Part shown: positions 38,731 to 51,079 of the stretch, in pieces | Numbering within the stretch: position 1 is the first letter of the stretch | Layout of the letters: each line of letters begins with the position of its first letter | Assembly (NCBI GenBank): GCA_000328365.1 | Contig: KB293691.1 | Span: 197,149-261,148, forward strand | DNA: 64,000 bases | Direction of reading: 5' to 3' | Source: Capitella teleta | Lineage: Eukaryota; Annelida; Polychaeta; Capitellidae | The notes under the pieces: generated by a model | Seen by the model: only the letters and a program-made list of their open reading frames with translations | What the model was told of the DNA's origin: nothing | The model's database searches: none | Program-made: the position numbers and the translations under genes

Positions 38731-40035
38731 ACAGTGTTGGCTGAGGAAGAGGAGAAGGCCCCATCGCCATCTCTGAGGGAGAATCTGGTTAGTACCATTG
38801 ATCAGGTGGAATGATTGAAAACAAGACCTGTGATTGAACAGTGGAAGTAACCAGTGCTACACATTTATACACTGTGTGGCATCATTTCGTACATAACTTC
38901 CAGTTTCCACAATATCCTATATTTTGGAATATCGTGAAATCTTTATGAAGCTATTATGTGTCTTCATTCTAGATTGACACAGCAGTGAAATTTTTACAAA
39001 ACCCAAAGGTCAGAGAAACAACGTTTGCGCAAAGGAAGACCTTCTTGGAGAATAAAGGTGTGATATTATGTCCGTGGCAGCTGCTCGTCATGATGATCTA
39101 TTTCAGGCCTGACTAAGGATGAAATTGACGCAGCAATCGCTCGTTCTGGCACCGCAGGCGATGTGCACGCCCCTCCCATTGCACCGGGACAAATGCATCC
39201 GCAGCAGATGCTCATGCCAAGTGCTCCGCCTCCAGGTACGCACTGACCTCCATTCACATGTTATACCTCTGGTCTGCCTCTAGCTTCAGGTTGGCGCAAA
39301 GCCAAGGATTTCGCTGCAACTGCCATTGTGGTCGGTGGGATTGGTTATGCAATGTTTGTCCTCTACAAGGTGCGTTCATCAAGATGGTCACCCATCCTTA
39401 TAGAAATTTGTCCGCTTCTTAGAAATATATCCAACCCATCTGGTTTGGTCCCAGTAAAGAAGAGCAGCAAATGGCAAACTTGAACGCCAGCATTCGTGAA
39501 CTGCAGGCAAGCATAGCAGACACGTTGAAGGTCATTCAGGACATGCAAGGGAACGTGACGAAACAGAGCGAACAGATTGAGTCTCTGGTTGTGGCTGACT
39601 CGGCTTCCAAGGTGAGAGAGTGCTTATAAACGAGAGATGCTCAACGCACGGCTCAACAGGGCAACACTGAATACCGCAAATTGCAAGAGTCACAAGCAAC
39701 AAACGAAATCAAAGAAGAATTGAAGTCTCTCAAGGGTCTACTTCTGACCAGGTTTCCATCTTGATTTGTGATCCATGAATTTCACCACATTGTCCCCAGA
39801 AAGCAGTTCCCTGCCGCCCCAAAGCCCAGCATTCCCACATGGCAATTAGAAGCCAAATCAGAAGAAGTCAAAGGGGAAGAGACTTTGAAGGAAGTCAATG
39901 CAGCAGAGAGCCCAGCCAACGTGGGTCTCTCCAGTGCCGTTTATGCTTCCATTGGTGTTTTGTCTTCTGCAGATGGAACCATTGGCTAACGGGGAGCAGG
40001 AGCAGGCGTCCAATGAGGATGCTTCTGCGGAATAA
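38731..40035 (+). CDS. PEX14: Peroxin 14 (peroxisomal import docking protein), 5' end missing
   Basis: Eight exons (38731-38787, 38973-39057, 39107-39235, 39284-39369, 39423-39611, 39660-39751, 39800-39920, 39973-40035) join in phase to at least 273 aa. The conserved N-terminal PEX5/PEX19-binding helices read LIDTAVKFLQNPKVRETTF, then FLENKGLTKDEIDAAIARSG. A Pro-rich linker, one hydrophobic segment (FAATAIVVGGIGYAMFVLYK) and a heptad-rich coiled coil follow. LKSLKGLLLTRKQFP.A closely matches the human protein. PEX14 sits in the peroxisomal membrane and docks cargo-loaded PEX5. The initiating exon was not found. The acidic tail is shorter than in vertebrates (ends NEDASAE). Introns are mostly about 48-55 bp. 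Confidence 0.93.
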
Positions 40036-40126
40036 TTTCAGCACAGAATGTTCATCAATTATCAGTCTTTCAATTAATTTTCATAATCATTTTGTTGGCT
40101 ATCTGTCACCTCTTTCTTTTTCTCAT

Positions 40127-40176
40127 NNNNNNNNNNNNNNNNNNNNNNNNNNNNNNNNNNNNNNNNNNNNNNNNNN
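40127..40176. other. Scaffold gap (50 N)
   Basis: Run of N about 90 bases after the PEX14 stop codon; part of its 3' UTR may be missing. Confidence 0.99.
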
Positions 40177-40179
40177 CAA

Positions 40180-42040
40180 TTGAGAATGGAATTTGTTACT
40201 GATGGTACAATGAATTTTGTGCGTGCATTAAATTGATATCCTATAATTGCAAACCCAGTCGAGACTGCTTCGAATCACTCTAATTAGGCTACATGTACAT
40301 GTGGTACGTTGTAGGACTGTTGTTGGTTATAAGTTATCGTTGATATCTAAGGGATCTAAGGAAAGACCGTAAGCCTAGCTTCGTTCTTATCTCAATGGGC
40401 GAACTCAACGCCTGAAGAGTACTGAAGACCCGTGATTTCATGGTTGAATCTACCACCCTGCGGCATGGAGTACCACAATTAAGGCTCTTGTACTTGGACC
40501 TCGACTCTTCTCATTGCACACCCGTCATTCGAAAGCACCAGGGCCCGATTTCAGCAACATATGGTTTGATTAGCTCGGTCTAAATCTTGGGTTAGATTAC
40601 CTAAAACTCGAGGGTTTACCTCATCCTAAACGGCCAATCTGATTTCATGAACATGGTTCAGCCAGAAAATGGTCGAACTAGCGGGGCGGCTTAATGAGTC
40701 TAAAATTGTTCTCTTTTTTTTTTTAGGAAAGCGCCTAATTTGGCACACAAGTTTATAACCGCATTAGAAGATTTAAGACCTGGACCTGTCAACTGAACAG
40801 TCGTAATCACACGTTTTAATTAATTACACGTAACTCATCCAATTGTCACAGAGCATCAATTGTGCTGTCTAAGTATACGTTATCGAAGGCGTAAAACACT
40901 ATTGCACCTAATGGTTCTCGTGAGCATGCATTAAATATGCATGTAAAATAATACTTTGATTTAAAACCAAACATTTGGCGCTACCGCCATTGTGCAAGCA
41001 TGTGCTTGTTTACAGCACATGCTTACACAATCGCTAAATCACGAATGCGCGCTGTTAATTCCGCATTTCTTTAATTATTCGTGATAGAATGAATAAATAA
41101 AAGGCAGGTGCTGGTTAATAAATGAATCCTCTCGGTGTAAAAAAGTTATTTTGGTGCACATAGCGCGCATTTTATGAGAAAATTGCATTTTTTATCACTT
41201 TGCGAAACATTGAAAATTCCCCATCTACTGATAATAGACTCAATTGTGAATCGCCGGCCTGTATTGTAAGTAGACTTATGAATCGCCCTGTACATTATCC
41301 TGATTATGCCGTGCTGGTTACGCCCAGGTCGTCACACGCAGGGGTGCGGATATTCTGCACGGATCCCCCGGAGTGGCTCACGAAAACTTCCGTGTGATGA
41401 TTGTGATCGAAACTCATTTTATTCTCATGTAATTTGCACTCGATTTGTGTCCTCGTGTGAATTATAGATACATGTACATGTAGGCTTACAGTTGAACTGA
41501 CTATGCATGGTTGTGCTAAATTAAATTCCTAATTTCACGACAGGCAGCATGTGATATCATAGGAACACATGCAATATAAAGCCTAAATGTACTATATGTT
41601 GCAACATATTTGTATTTTTTTACACAATTTTTGGTGCCGAACACCTTGCCCTTGGAGCACCATTTTTACGATTATTTGTTTTGTTCCTTATGAGTTGTTG
41701 TTTTACTGGATTTTTTTTTATCAAACAATAACTACCTTATATGTTATCTTATCTTATCTAATCATTATTGATGCACAGTTATCTTTTGATGCGCCATCCA
41801 GTATACATTGTACAATGGTGCGATGGTCATGCTAGGGTATGCATATGTAGTGCCGCATACGGTGGCACCTTCTTATAACCGGCACTATTGTTCGAATGCC
41901 CCCAAATGTAAAGTAATCACAGTCACTCTATGTTATTTGTTAATTCCTACGAGTGCATTATGCATGGTTTAGTGACCCGAATAAGAAACTGATTGGCTAG
42001 CGTACTGGCAGAGCAAAACGAGGATCGATCTGTTGAGTAG
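40180..42040. other. Intergenic; possible hAT-like end and a dispersed repeat
   Basis: CAGGGCCCGATTTCAGCAAC at 40539 resembles the CAGGGCCCG terminus of hAT-type MITEs, but no matching right end was found. The segment 41195-41305 (GAAACATTGAAAATTCCCCA and following) resembles 50398-50465 in an intron of guanylate cyclase 2, so it belongs to a dispersed repeat. No exon is recognised. Confidence 0.4.
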
Positions 42041-42045
42041 ACTGC

Positions 42046-43077
42046 GTGTGTGAAATGGAGTACATAAAGGGGCTCTCCGTCTCCAAGAGGCAGGATTCGC
42101 ATTTCACAATGGAAAATAGCAGCAACCGCACATTATACATTGAACAATACATGTTCTTCTACTGGCGCTTCCAGTCTGCGCCACTTTTGATCACAATGTG
42201 GGTCATCTTCAGCAATTCTTTGACGCTAGCCACGATCTTCAAATCCCGTGTTTTGAGAAGTACCAACATTTACGCTTTGATTGCCTGTTTGGCCGGAGTG
42301 GATTTATCCGCAGGCGTCATGATAATTCTACACATCTCCCTCACTGCAGTGCAGGTTTATACTTACAACAATTATCCACCTTTTGCTTTGTGTCTGCTGA
42401 GTTTAGGGACGGGAACCTTCCCAATGTACAACACAATTCAGCACCAATGTATGATAGCTGCTGATCGGTACCTGGCCATCATGCATCCTCTTCTGTACCA
42501 GAAAGCCATCACGCCTGCACGACTCAAAATCGCCGTCCTCTTCTCCTGGGTTACGTCATTGCTTTGGACAATGATTGCATTTGCGTTTCAAACTGACGTC
42601 GGCAATTGCTACACCTTAGCCAGCGCTGATGGTACCTACGTCATGACGTTCATCATTGTCCCGTACTTCCTCACGTGCCCAGTGTTCATTCTGATGCATG
42701 CTCGAGTTTGGAAGGTCGCCACGGCGCAGGTACGTCAGATCAAAGCAGAAATAACAGCGAGCCAAGGAGATACTAAAATCATCGATGAGCACAGAGCCAC
42801 CAAAATGTGCGTTCTTACTCTCCTCGCTTTCATCCTGCTCACCGTGCCGTTCTTCGTCGTTGTCTCGATGCAAATCTACGCTGACCGTCTAAGCGAGAAG
42901 GGTAAGAAACTGCAAGTCGCCTTTTCTATCTGCTGGACCCTTCTCTATTCAAACTCTGGTGTGAACTTTCTTATATATGCGTTTGGAAACAGCGTATTTC
43001 GGGAGAAACTGATGAACATTCTTCCGAAATGTTGTCCATTGAAGAGAAATCTCAACCCACAAGGAGCAAGTGGGTAA
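42046..43077 (+). CDS. Class A (rhodopsin-like) GPCR, orphan, intronless
   Basis: A 343-codon frame with seven hydrophobic segments. Hallmarks: N1.50 (SNSLTL), D2.50 (AGVDLSAG), DRY at the end of TM3 (AADRYLAIMHP), W4.50 (SWVTSLLW), P5.50 (IIVPYF), P6.50 (LLTVPFF), and TM7 with NSGVNFLIYAF. The NPxxY proline is Phe here, and the TM6 tryptophan toggle position is not Trp. The N-terminus carries NSSN and NRT glycosylation sites. Met at 42046, 42052 or 42109 could start; MENSSNRT (42109) gives the more typical short N-tail. Cysteines near TM3 and in the second extracellular loop (NCYTL) could form the usual disulfide. Ligand unknown. It stands alone with no neighbour paralogue nearer than 53.2 kb. 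Confidence 0.88.
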   Translation: MCEMEYIKGLSVSKRQDSHFTMENSSNRTLYIEQYMFFYWRFQSAPLLITMWVIFSNSLTLATIFKSRVLRSTNIYALIACLAGVDLSAGVMIILHISLTAVQVYTYNNYPPFALCLLSLGTGTFPMYNTIQHQCMIAADRYLAIMHPLLYQKAITPARLKIAVLFSWVTSLLWTMIAFAFQTDVGNCYTLASADGTYVMTFIIVPYFLTCPVFILMHARVWKVATAQVRQIKAEITASQGDTKIIDEHRATKMCVLTLLAFILLTVPFFVVVSMQIYADRLSEKGKKLQVAFSICWTLLYSNSGVNFLIYAFGNSVFREKLMNILPKCCPLKRNLNPQGASG

Positions 43078-43079
43078 TT

Positions 43080-45070
43080 GCATAATTTTGATCAGGACAT
43101 CGCTTGGTAACTTTTCGTGGGGTATTATTTCATTTGTGTCATCGTGACTGATTGATACTGATCGTTCAGTTTTAAGAAAAATAACACTAAAGTATTCTGC
43201 GCATTGTTGAGTCAAGTGGCTCAATTCATTCACAACAAGGTATATGTATGGTCACATTGGTGCCAATTTTTGACCAATTCAGGGGTGTAATGGTGTTGTG
43301 GTTTTGCCATTCTTACATTTTATAATTTATCGTTGTAATTTGGATTCATATTATTATATCGTTCTTAAATCATTGTATTCGTTTAGCTTACCTCTGGAAC
43401 CTTAGTTAGAGGAACGGCTCTGTGTTATACCGGTACATTGAGGCAATCGTGCTGATATGAGGCTATATCAGCACGGCTCAACGTTCTAGATTTACTGTTG
43501 AACCATTTTGATATCACAATTAGGTCCTACTTTTACTATGGAAAATGCTGACAGCCGCTAACGTCGCTCGAATTGAAATTTCGCGCCTTTCGTGGAATCA
43601 GGCAGGCGTCGTATAAAAAGTTGAAAGCGGATACTTTGTAGAAGAGTCAATTACCAACAATTACCAACAAGCGGTGTGATATTGGATTCGTCCTGGATTG
43701 ATGCTTTTATATGTATTTGTGCGAAAATTGCAAGGCTATTGTAATATTATTATAGGTGAAATGTGATTTTTCAGAAGGATAGGTGATGTGGCAGAAAATA
43801 ATTACCTGTTTGGCTCAGTGGTAGAGCGTTGGACTTACAATTCAAGGGTACGGGGTTCGTAGTTTTGAACACACCCCTTTTCAACCATCAACGGACACAA
43901 AGAAGCGTGGCTCTGCTTCCTCTATGACGCAACGGCATTATCCACGATGTATCTGTGTGCGTAACTACGTATGCGTGCTAATCAGAACGATGGATGACGT
44001 GTCGTTGGGCGTTGGGTGACGTGGGTATAGTTATGTCTCCGGATGTCACGTACAGAGATATGTTTTGATTAACATAAATATAGCTTGTACGTTCGTATAA
44101 TTATGGCGATCGGTCCCCAAATAATCCAAATCAACATACTACTATGATGTTGGTTCAACCCAACGCCACTTGGTTATCCAGGTGAACTACTAGTTGCAGA
44201 AATATGTTGAATTCAGCTGATCAATGATTGAAACCACGAAACGCGTGGAATCGAACTCGATGTGACTGTTTACCTTGATTTTGAAATGGGGCCAAATTGG
44301 CGATAACCCATAATTGCTCAGGTATCTGACGTCAGTGTATGTTTTTGATGCTTAGTTAAACTATCCATAGATGTTCCAATGTCAACAATTGCTTCGTATT
44401 AATGTTTTAATTGTGATTGCTGTTATCCTGGATTCAGCGTCGCGTCGTCGTGTTAAAACCAGAACTACCTCGCTATTTGCATTTGGCGCCAACTCACGAA
44501 TGACCCCTGGAACTATTATCAGTATTATCATTATTATGTAAATCAGTATTCAAAGAAAAATAATCAACGTAGGTAAACTCACATATCTGGAAATAGGAAA
44601 ATAAGAATACTGAATAAAACACAGAAGGAGAGCGTCAAACAGAAAAAGAAAAAGAAATATATACAATAAAAAAAGAAAAAAGATATAGAGATTAGATACT
44701 ATGAATAGATTTTGAGAGAATTTTTCCAATGAATGTAAATCTACAAGTAAAAATGATTGTAGAATATTATTATGCAATTGAGCTAAGTTAAAATTTGGAG
44801 ATTTTTGTCCTAAAGATGTTTGACAGAGGGGTACACTAACTTTACTCTTTGATTGGCATCTTGTTTTCCGATCAATTTTGGACCAAATGATTTTGACGAA
44901 AACTTTGAAATACAGGAGTAGGCAGCATATGGTGAGATAATTAGAAAATAAATATAGTGCTCCGATAAATATATAAGTCACGAAGATTTAACAAAGAGCA
45001 TTCATAAAACAGTGGTGCAGTGCGGGTTAGAAAGAGAGCATTGTTGATTGGGTTTGTTTTCTGTAAAGTG
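43080..45070. other. Intergenic AT-rich DNA
   Basis: No exon is recognised apart from a tRNA-like repeat head near 43.8 kb. The 143-codon minus-strand frame at 44550-44981 is Phe/Leu/Ile-rich because of local A/T skew and is not believed. Confidence 0.45.
43804..43880 (+). repeat. tRNA-like SINE head or decayed tRNA
   Basis: TGGCTCAGTGGTAGAGCG is a good RNA polymerase III A box and D-arm, followed by an anticodon-loop-like CTTACAA and a weakened B box (GGGTTCGTAG). Acceptor-stem pairing is poor, so this is probably a tRNA-derived SINE head or tRNA pseudogene rather than a working tRNA. Confidence 0.55.
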
Positions 45071-45077
45071 AGGTGTC

Positions 45078-45336
<259 letters not shown>

Positions 45337-45599
45337 CTTGGTGATAAAGAAATCACAAAATCAAGTAGCGACTTCGGCGGGTGCACTGGGCGGCACAGGG
45401 GTGAAACCCATATTGATATTCACTAATTATTTCATTCTGTTTTTAAAATGCAGATTCTATCATAACGTTGTAGTCATTTTTCATTAATTTTTAAAATGCT
45501 GGCAAAACAGAGAGCGGCCGATAGTTTTTTGCCTCTGTGTTATTATTACCAGCTTTGGAGATTGAGGTTATATATTATTATTATATATATTAGCAAATT

Positions 45600-46330
45600 T
45601 TAGTTCATCTGGTACTTTATTATGTTCAAGGTTTTTGTAAGGTTTACTATGTGAGTTAATGGCCGAGAAATATCATCACCGATCAGTTTAATTATGTTTG
45701 GCTTTAACTTGTCATGTACTGCAGAGACAGTTGTTTTTAATTTAATAATAGCTAATTTAATTTCATTTGTTGTTACTGGTGTGAAAAAAAAAAAAAGAAT
45801 TAGGGTAAGAACCATCCAGGTAGTCTTCAGGGTTTGAATCAACGTTGAGTATTATTGAGGCAAGTTTAGGTCCAGCGTTTACGAAGTATTGGTTGAATGA
45901 ATTGTCATTACAGGGTGTGTTGTTGATTAGGAACTCGTTTCTGAGTCAGCTTTTCTCTTCTTCGACCCATTGAGTTATTTCAGAGTTTTCCAGAGATTTT
46001 TCATGTTATGTCCATTTTCGTCTATAAGTTTTTGCGTAATTGGTAATAGTTTTTTTAGCATGAGCGATTATAATTTAGATTATTTATACCACTATAAGGG
46101 TATTTTTAGGTTTATATTTTTATGTTTTTGTGTTTTATTGAAACAATGAGTTCATTTGTGATCCATTTATTACTCTCCCTCTTTCTGGTTTTCTTGTTGA
46201 CTATCTATAGTGTGTTGTAATTTTATTCAAGAACTTAGGATAATATGGATATGCATCACATGAATCGTGAGAACTCATTTCCTGCCATGGTTCATTATTT
46301 ATTAAATGTTTAAATTTATCTACATTATTT
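45600..46330 (-). mobile_element. LINE fragment (linker and RT N-terminal region)
   Basis: The minus strand reads NMKNLWKTLK with Asn-Gly after it, then FNQYFVNAGPKLASIILN. After a frame change come TNEIKLAIIKLKTTVSAVHD, KLKPNIIKLIGDDISRPLTH and IVNLTKTL. This is the segment between endonuclease and reverse transcriptase in non-LTR elements, including the usual PLTHI.N motif. Stops and frame changes show it is dead. A further frame at 47032-46763 may be a more 5' piece. Confidence 0.65.
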
Positions 46331-46334
46331 TGTG

Positions 46335-47590
46335 CATAGGATTAAAAAAAAAATACCAAGCATAAGGGAAGTAGGAAACATGGCTCCATAATTTTGCATA
46401 AGTAACAGCTAGCCTGTCAATAAAATATAGCTTAAGCCGCGCTTTCGGGTGATAAATGTTCTATGATAACAATTAAGATGCGCATTTCTCGCATTTGGAC
46501 TTTTGTCTATGGGGGCAAATAGCGAGTGTTGGCCCGTTAATTGTGCACGGAATCGTCACATTGTGTTGGGCTCTGCAGCAGTGAATCTGATTCGCACGTT
46601 ATTATTAACAAGTGAGAGTGTGACTGCTATATATGAGCAGAGTTTCCAAAGATCGGCGTAATCGTAATTTCCAGCTTCATGGACGGAGAATCTTTGTTTG
46701 TGGTGAATAAAGTCATCGTCCTTCTTCTTTCTTCTTCTTTTCTTCGATGTTGTGTCCTGGTGTTACATGATTCTTTTCTTCCTAATTTGTGTGATTATAT
46801 TTTTCAGGTTTAGTTTAACTTCGGATAGAGCTATGCTATCTGGTGGTGATTCCCTGTAAATATCTCTATACATGCATGTAATTTCCGTCAATTTCTTTTG
46901 CTTCCTGTACCAACTCTCTAGTCTCAGCTCTTTCTTGAAGATTAATATCAAGCTGGAATCTAATTCGCTTGATTTCTTCTTCTGTATCAATTTGCTCAGA
47001 CTCCTACGCATACTTTTATACCTTGTCATCACAATTCAAACATTCTGCATAAATAATTTGCGCTGATTTTTGTCGATATTTTTAGTTTTTAGTGACTTAA
47101 TACACTGTAGGGTGTGGTCATAATTATTTGCTCAAACCGAGAGTGGTAGCACTCGTGGTATGTAATCATGACAGCATAGAACGTTCATAATGGTTGAGAT
47201 ACTTTATCTTACACCCATATTCAACTTGTATAATTGATTGACTATGCATCCGAGATAATTAACGTTGCGTGTGTGCAGGAACACCATCACCAACAGGCTA
47301 CACCTGAAGCACATTGCAGAAAGTTTTGATAACGCCTTGCTTTGGCGAAGTTTGAGTGTTTAAGAAACACATAGAGTAAATAAAGAAGACGAATAGTGAG
47401 AACAATATGATGAGGAATTGTTCAGTACATTCAGGACACGTTAATAAAAAGAAATGCAAAAAGGTCAACATCAAATCGTGCTTCATTGTGATCAGATGAG
47501 TGAAAGCGTACGTGATGAGAAGCATGTGTAAAGTCAATTATATATGCAAAACAAAGTGTCTGGGTTATTTAACACTGGTTAGTAATCGGG
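46335..47590. other. 3' flank of guanylate cyclase 2; no gene recognised
   Basis: A pyrimidine-rich segment with AATAAAG lies at 46705-46770 and ends TGTTACA. It is loosely reminiscent of an old long-terminal-repeat end, but no partner or target duplication was seen. No exon is recognised. Confidence 0.35.
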
Positions 47591-47597
47591 TTAAGCG

Positions 47598-50500
47598 CTA
47601 GACTGTCTTCTGCCAGGCCTTTGACGCGAGGGCGTCCAACTGGTCTAATGGCCGGCTTTTTAGTTCCACGTGTGAATCGGGAACTGAGCCTCGCTTTGAT
47701 CTCGGCTGACTAGGGGTCAGTGATCCTTCCTCCTCAACCGGAGGCACCCTCTTGGAGCCGGGATGTTCTGGGGTTTCACCGTGACTAATCTTGCGGTGTG
47801 GTTGTGGAAATGGTGCCGGTGGTGAAGTTACCCCCACAGTTGTATCGCGGTCCATGTCAAATGGATCACCAGTAACCATCTGTGGAAATGTCAAAGGACA
47901 AAAACGTTCTTTCATGCAGGGGGGGCTCACTTTGCAGCGGTATGTTGAAACGCCAATCTCGACGGTGTTCTCGGCGTCTTTCTTGTCTTCGACATCAATA
48001 TTGTCCATTTCAGCGTTGTTATCTTTCTTGTGGCCGTGCAACCAATAACTGACCACCTTGCCTTTTCCCTGAATTGTAGATGCATTGGTTTTTACGTGAT
48101 TACTAAGTTGTATGGTCCAAACCTTGCAGTTAATTTTGCCTCTGCACTCCAAGATGAATCCGCTGTCGTGGCGTATTAGCATATTGCGCGTCGCTGCACT
48201 TACATGTATCCGATTGGCTATTCAAGCAGACAGAATGATCACCGGAAATGAGTAAGGCTGATTGCTACAACTACCTTGGCCATGACTTTCTAAGCGAGAT
48301 GCTGTGTTAACTGTATCGCCAAACAGACAATACCTGGGTAATCGCATCCCTACCACCCCCGCTACGACTGGGCCTAAGATGATCGCAATTGGTGAAATTA
48401 TGAAATGAACCATACAAAAACCAACCGGTGTGGATGCCCACTCTCAGGCTGATCTTCTCAATTGCAATGTCGATGTCAGCGAAGTTAAGGGCGTTTGCTA
48501 CGCTCATCAACTCTATGCTCATCCCCGCTATGGCAATTGCATGGCGATGGCCATTGGGCCAAGGCAGGCCTGTAATGATGCGCATATTAAGCTGGTGTTT
48601 GACTGTATTACGACTCACCTGAAGCAACCATATATGAATCCCCAATCGTCTCAACCTTATAAACGTCATACTTTTCAATGCTACCATCGAAACTGGTGTA
48701 GATATGGTTGAGCATCCGTACAAGATCCATGGGGGATAGGTCAGACGCCATATTAGTGAATCCAGGGATGTCAGAAAAGAAGATGGTGACTTCGCGGAAG
48801 TATTCTGCCAAGCCTCCCTTGCGACGCTTGAGCCGGTCGGCGACAGGCTGCGGCAGCATCTGGTGCAGCAGACTGTCGGTCTTCCGCTTCTCCTGGTTCA
48901 ACTCGCTCGTCTTTAGAGCCAAGGAGACGGCGTAACTCTGAATGTCGTTGGTCAAGTTGTAGAGGGCCCTGACTGTGAGTGGGAGAATGATGATAACCAC
49001 GCACATGACCAACGAACTGCTGGCGACGTCCGTCAGCACTCGCTCAGCTCTCTCGTTCAGCATCTTTTTGATGTCTTCAGCCAGCTTAGTTTGGAAGTTA
49101 AACAGAACGTCCAGGTAGGTACTCATAAAGTCAAACCACGCCGCTGCGTCGTAGATGGATGGTGCTGTGATGTTCTGGAACTGGATCTGGTCCCGGTACC
49201 GAGCCATGATGGTCGTCAAGTTCTCGCCGTTCACTAAAGGTGTGTATTGTTCAATAGGCTTCACCAAAGGAGAATACTTCATGGCAGCCGCAAAGTTGTT
49301 GTTAAAGACAAATACTACCTCGTTGTATTTCTTGTAGAGATACGGATCGGAGAAGCCTCCTTCCACGAAGTAAGTGGTCCCCAGTGAACGCTCAATGCCG
49401 GCATAATGCCCGCACAGGATGACCTTCTGGTAGGCGACAAGAGCCTTCCACAAGCTACTGAACTTGGATTCTTTCAGGGCATCATAGAGCCAGATTAGGA
49501 AAACATCTATGCTCTCCTTGTAGAACAGAATTTCATCGTAAACGGATATGTTGGTTGAGAGTTCAATGCGGTGCTGCTGTAGGTAGCGTCTGAAGTCATC
49601 CTTTGTGTCGAAGAACTTGCGGTCACTTCGGTCCAGCCCTGTCGGCCAGTAAGGCAACTCATCCAAATAGAGGTCAGTCTCCGAGTAAGTTTGCGCAAGG
49701 AAGAACTTGGTCTCTGGGCCAATGCTGCTCAAATGCAGCACGCTCTGATCCAGCTCCTGCTGTAGGATTACAATCAGACGACCGACAAATACGCTGAACT
49801 CAATGGTGCCCTTGGTCTGTGGAAGACAGGGTGATTCATAAGTCTATGCACAGTATGTGGGAGATTTTTAATGTTGCGTAATGTATTGTTGTATAACTAT
49901 AAATTTATAATTAAGGCAACGCTCTCGTATTAAAATCAAAATGAGAATTTTTTTTTTTTCGAAAAAAATTTTTTATAACAAAGCAAAAAGTTTGTATTGC
50001 AGCGCCATGCAAGAGATGACATTCCTTAATGTCCGTTCAGGGGCTCATCTGATTTTGCTCTCTTCGTGATCACTCACCACTGCATTTAAATGTTCCTTCC
50101 TTATACAAAATGGACTTTTTATTTGAGTTCTTTGCATAAATGGGCGCAGAATAACATATTCAATCCATACCAGGTAGATAATTTTTGGAATAATTGATAT
50201 ATTTTAGCAAATTTTAGAGTTTTGTTTTTGATATGGAGTACATAGACTACATACGGTCCACTGTGTATAATTATTTGGGAAAGGAAACTAATGTAAAACT
50301 ACATGTTATGTCTAGATAAAAGGCTACTTCAGCTATAAATGACAATCAGTTTGGGGTACCTAGCGCGATTACAGAGAAGAGATCAATTTGTAACACTTTA
50401 CATAACATTGAAAATTCCCCGTTTACTGTGAATAAACTTATACGAATCAGTCTGTATAATTAATCAGTCATATAAAGCCTTATATCCACAGTATAATTCA

Positions 50501-50848
50501 TAGCTAGGTTAATGACCCACCTGGGCAGCTTCCTTCATAGCAAAGATACTATCCGTGTTCATGTAGATGGCGACGGAGAGAAGTGTAGCGAACGGAAGCA
50601 GTACTAGGACAATGATCTTCACCTGTTGTTGCCGTTTGCCGGTGTTACTGATCGGCTCCTTCTGACATAACTCCTCTGATAGGACAGCATTTCAAGTTAA
50701 TTATCTCTAAATAGGGTAACTCACTTGGGTCCAGTTCCTGGTCCTTCTTCTTGGAGGTGAGTGAGCCTCGATTAAGCACCATTCGTGTTACCTGACCAGC
50801 GTCCAGTGAGCCCGACGAAGGCGCCTTGTGGTGCTGGCGTCCAGTCAT
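47598..50848 (-). CDS. NIT-type transmembrane guanylate cyclase 2, intact catalytic site
   Basis: Eight exons (50848-50725, 50675-50521, 49816-48619, 48569-48426, 48373-48275, 48217-48123, 48068-47931, 47879-47598) join in phase to 744 aa. Order: cytoplasmic N-tail, TM1 (about 61-80), large extracellular NIT-like region opening [20 protein letters not shown] and containing [18 protein letters not shown]2 (about 361-378), signalling helix [20 protein letters not shown], class III cyclase domain, then a tail of about 140 residues rich in Pro/Ser/charge. All key residues are present: metal Asp in FSDIPGF and ETIGDSY, Glu in VETIG and Cys in LPRYCLFGD for GTP, Asn/Arg in NTASR. It should make cGMP at the membrane; nitrate/nitrite sensing is inferred from the domain family. 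The canonical NIT LQ-ER pair reads QQEL here. Intron 2 holds half of a family A MITE. Confidence 0.9.
49975..50275. mobile_element. MITE family A (copy 2, right half)
   Basis: Similar to 14350-14650: GCAGCGCCATG, GACATTCC, GTTCAGGGG, GATCACTCACC, GCATTTAAATGTT, TTTGCATAAATGGG and the terminal region GACTACATACGGTCCACTGT. It is diverged, lacks the left half, and lies in intron 2 of guanylate cyclase 2. Confidence 0.75.
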
Positions 50849-51079
50849 TGCGAATATCGGTCAATCAGAATCGTGAAATATGAGACAAATCCACAATCTA
50901 ATCTGCAAGACGAAAGACCTCAATGAGCAAACGATTATCCATTACAAAATTTAAACGTATTGGCCTCAATTGCCATTCAATCCCCTCGTCTTACTCTTAA
51001 ACCGCATCTTGCATTTATATGTCAATCTCTATGGCACTATATATGATTATGATGATATAGATCTGTCCATATCACCCAC

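Noticed and set aside
43804-43880. Functional tRNA gene
   Set aside because: The D-arm is good, but the acceptor stem does not pair and the B box is degraded; better explained as a SINE head or tRNA pseudogene.
44550-44981. 143-codon Phe/Leu-rich membrane-protein-like frame on the minus strand
   Set aside because: The composition follows A/T skew, with no transmembrane-loop pattern, splice context or similarity.
46440-46768. Solo long terminal repeat
   Set aside because: It ends TGTTACA and holds AATAAAG, but no clear start, target duplication or second copy was seen; too weak to annotate.
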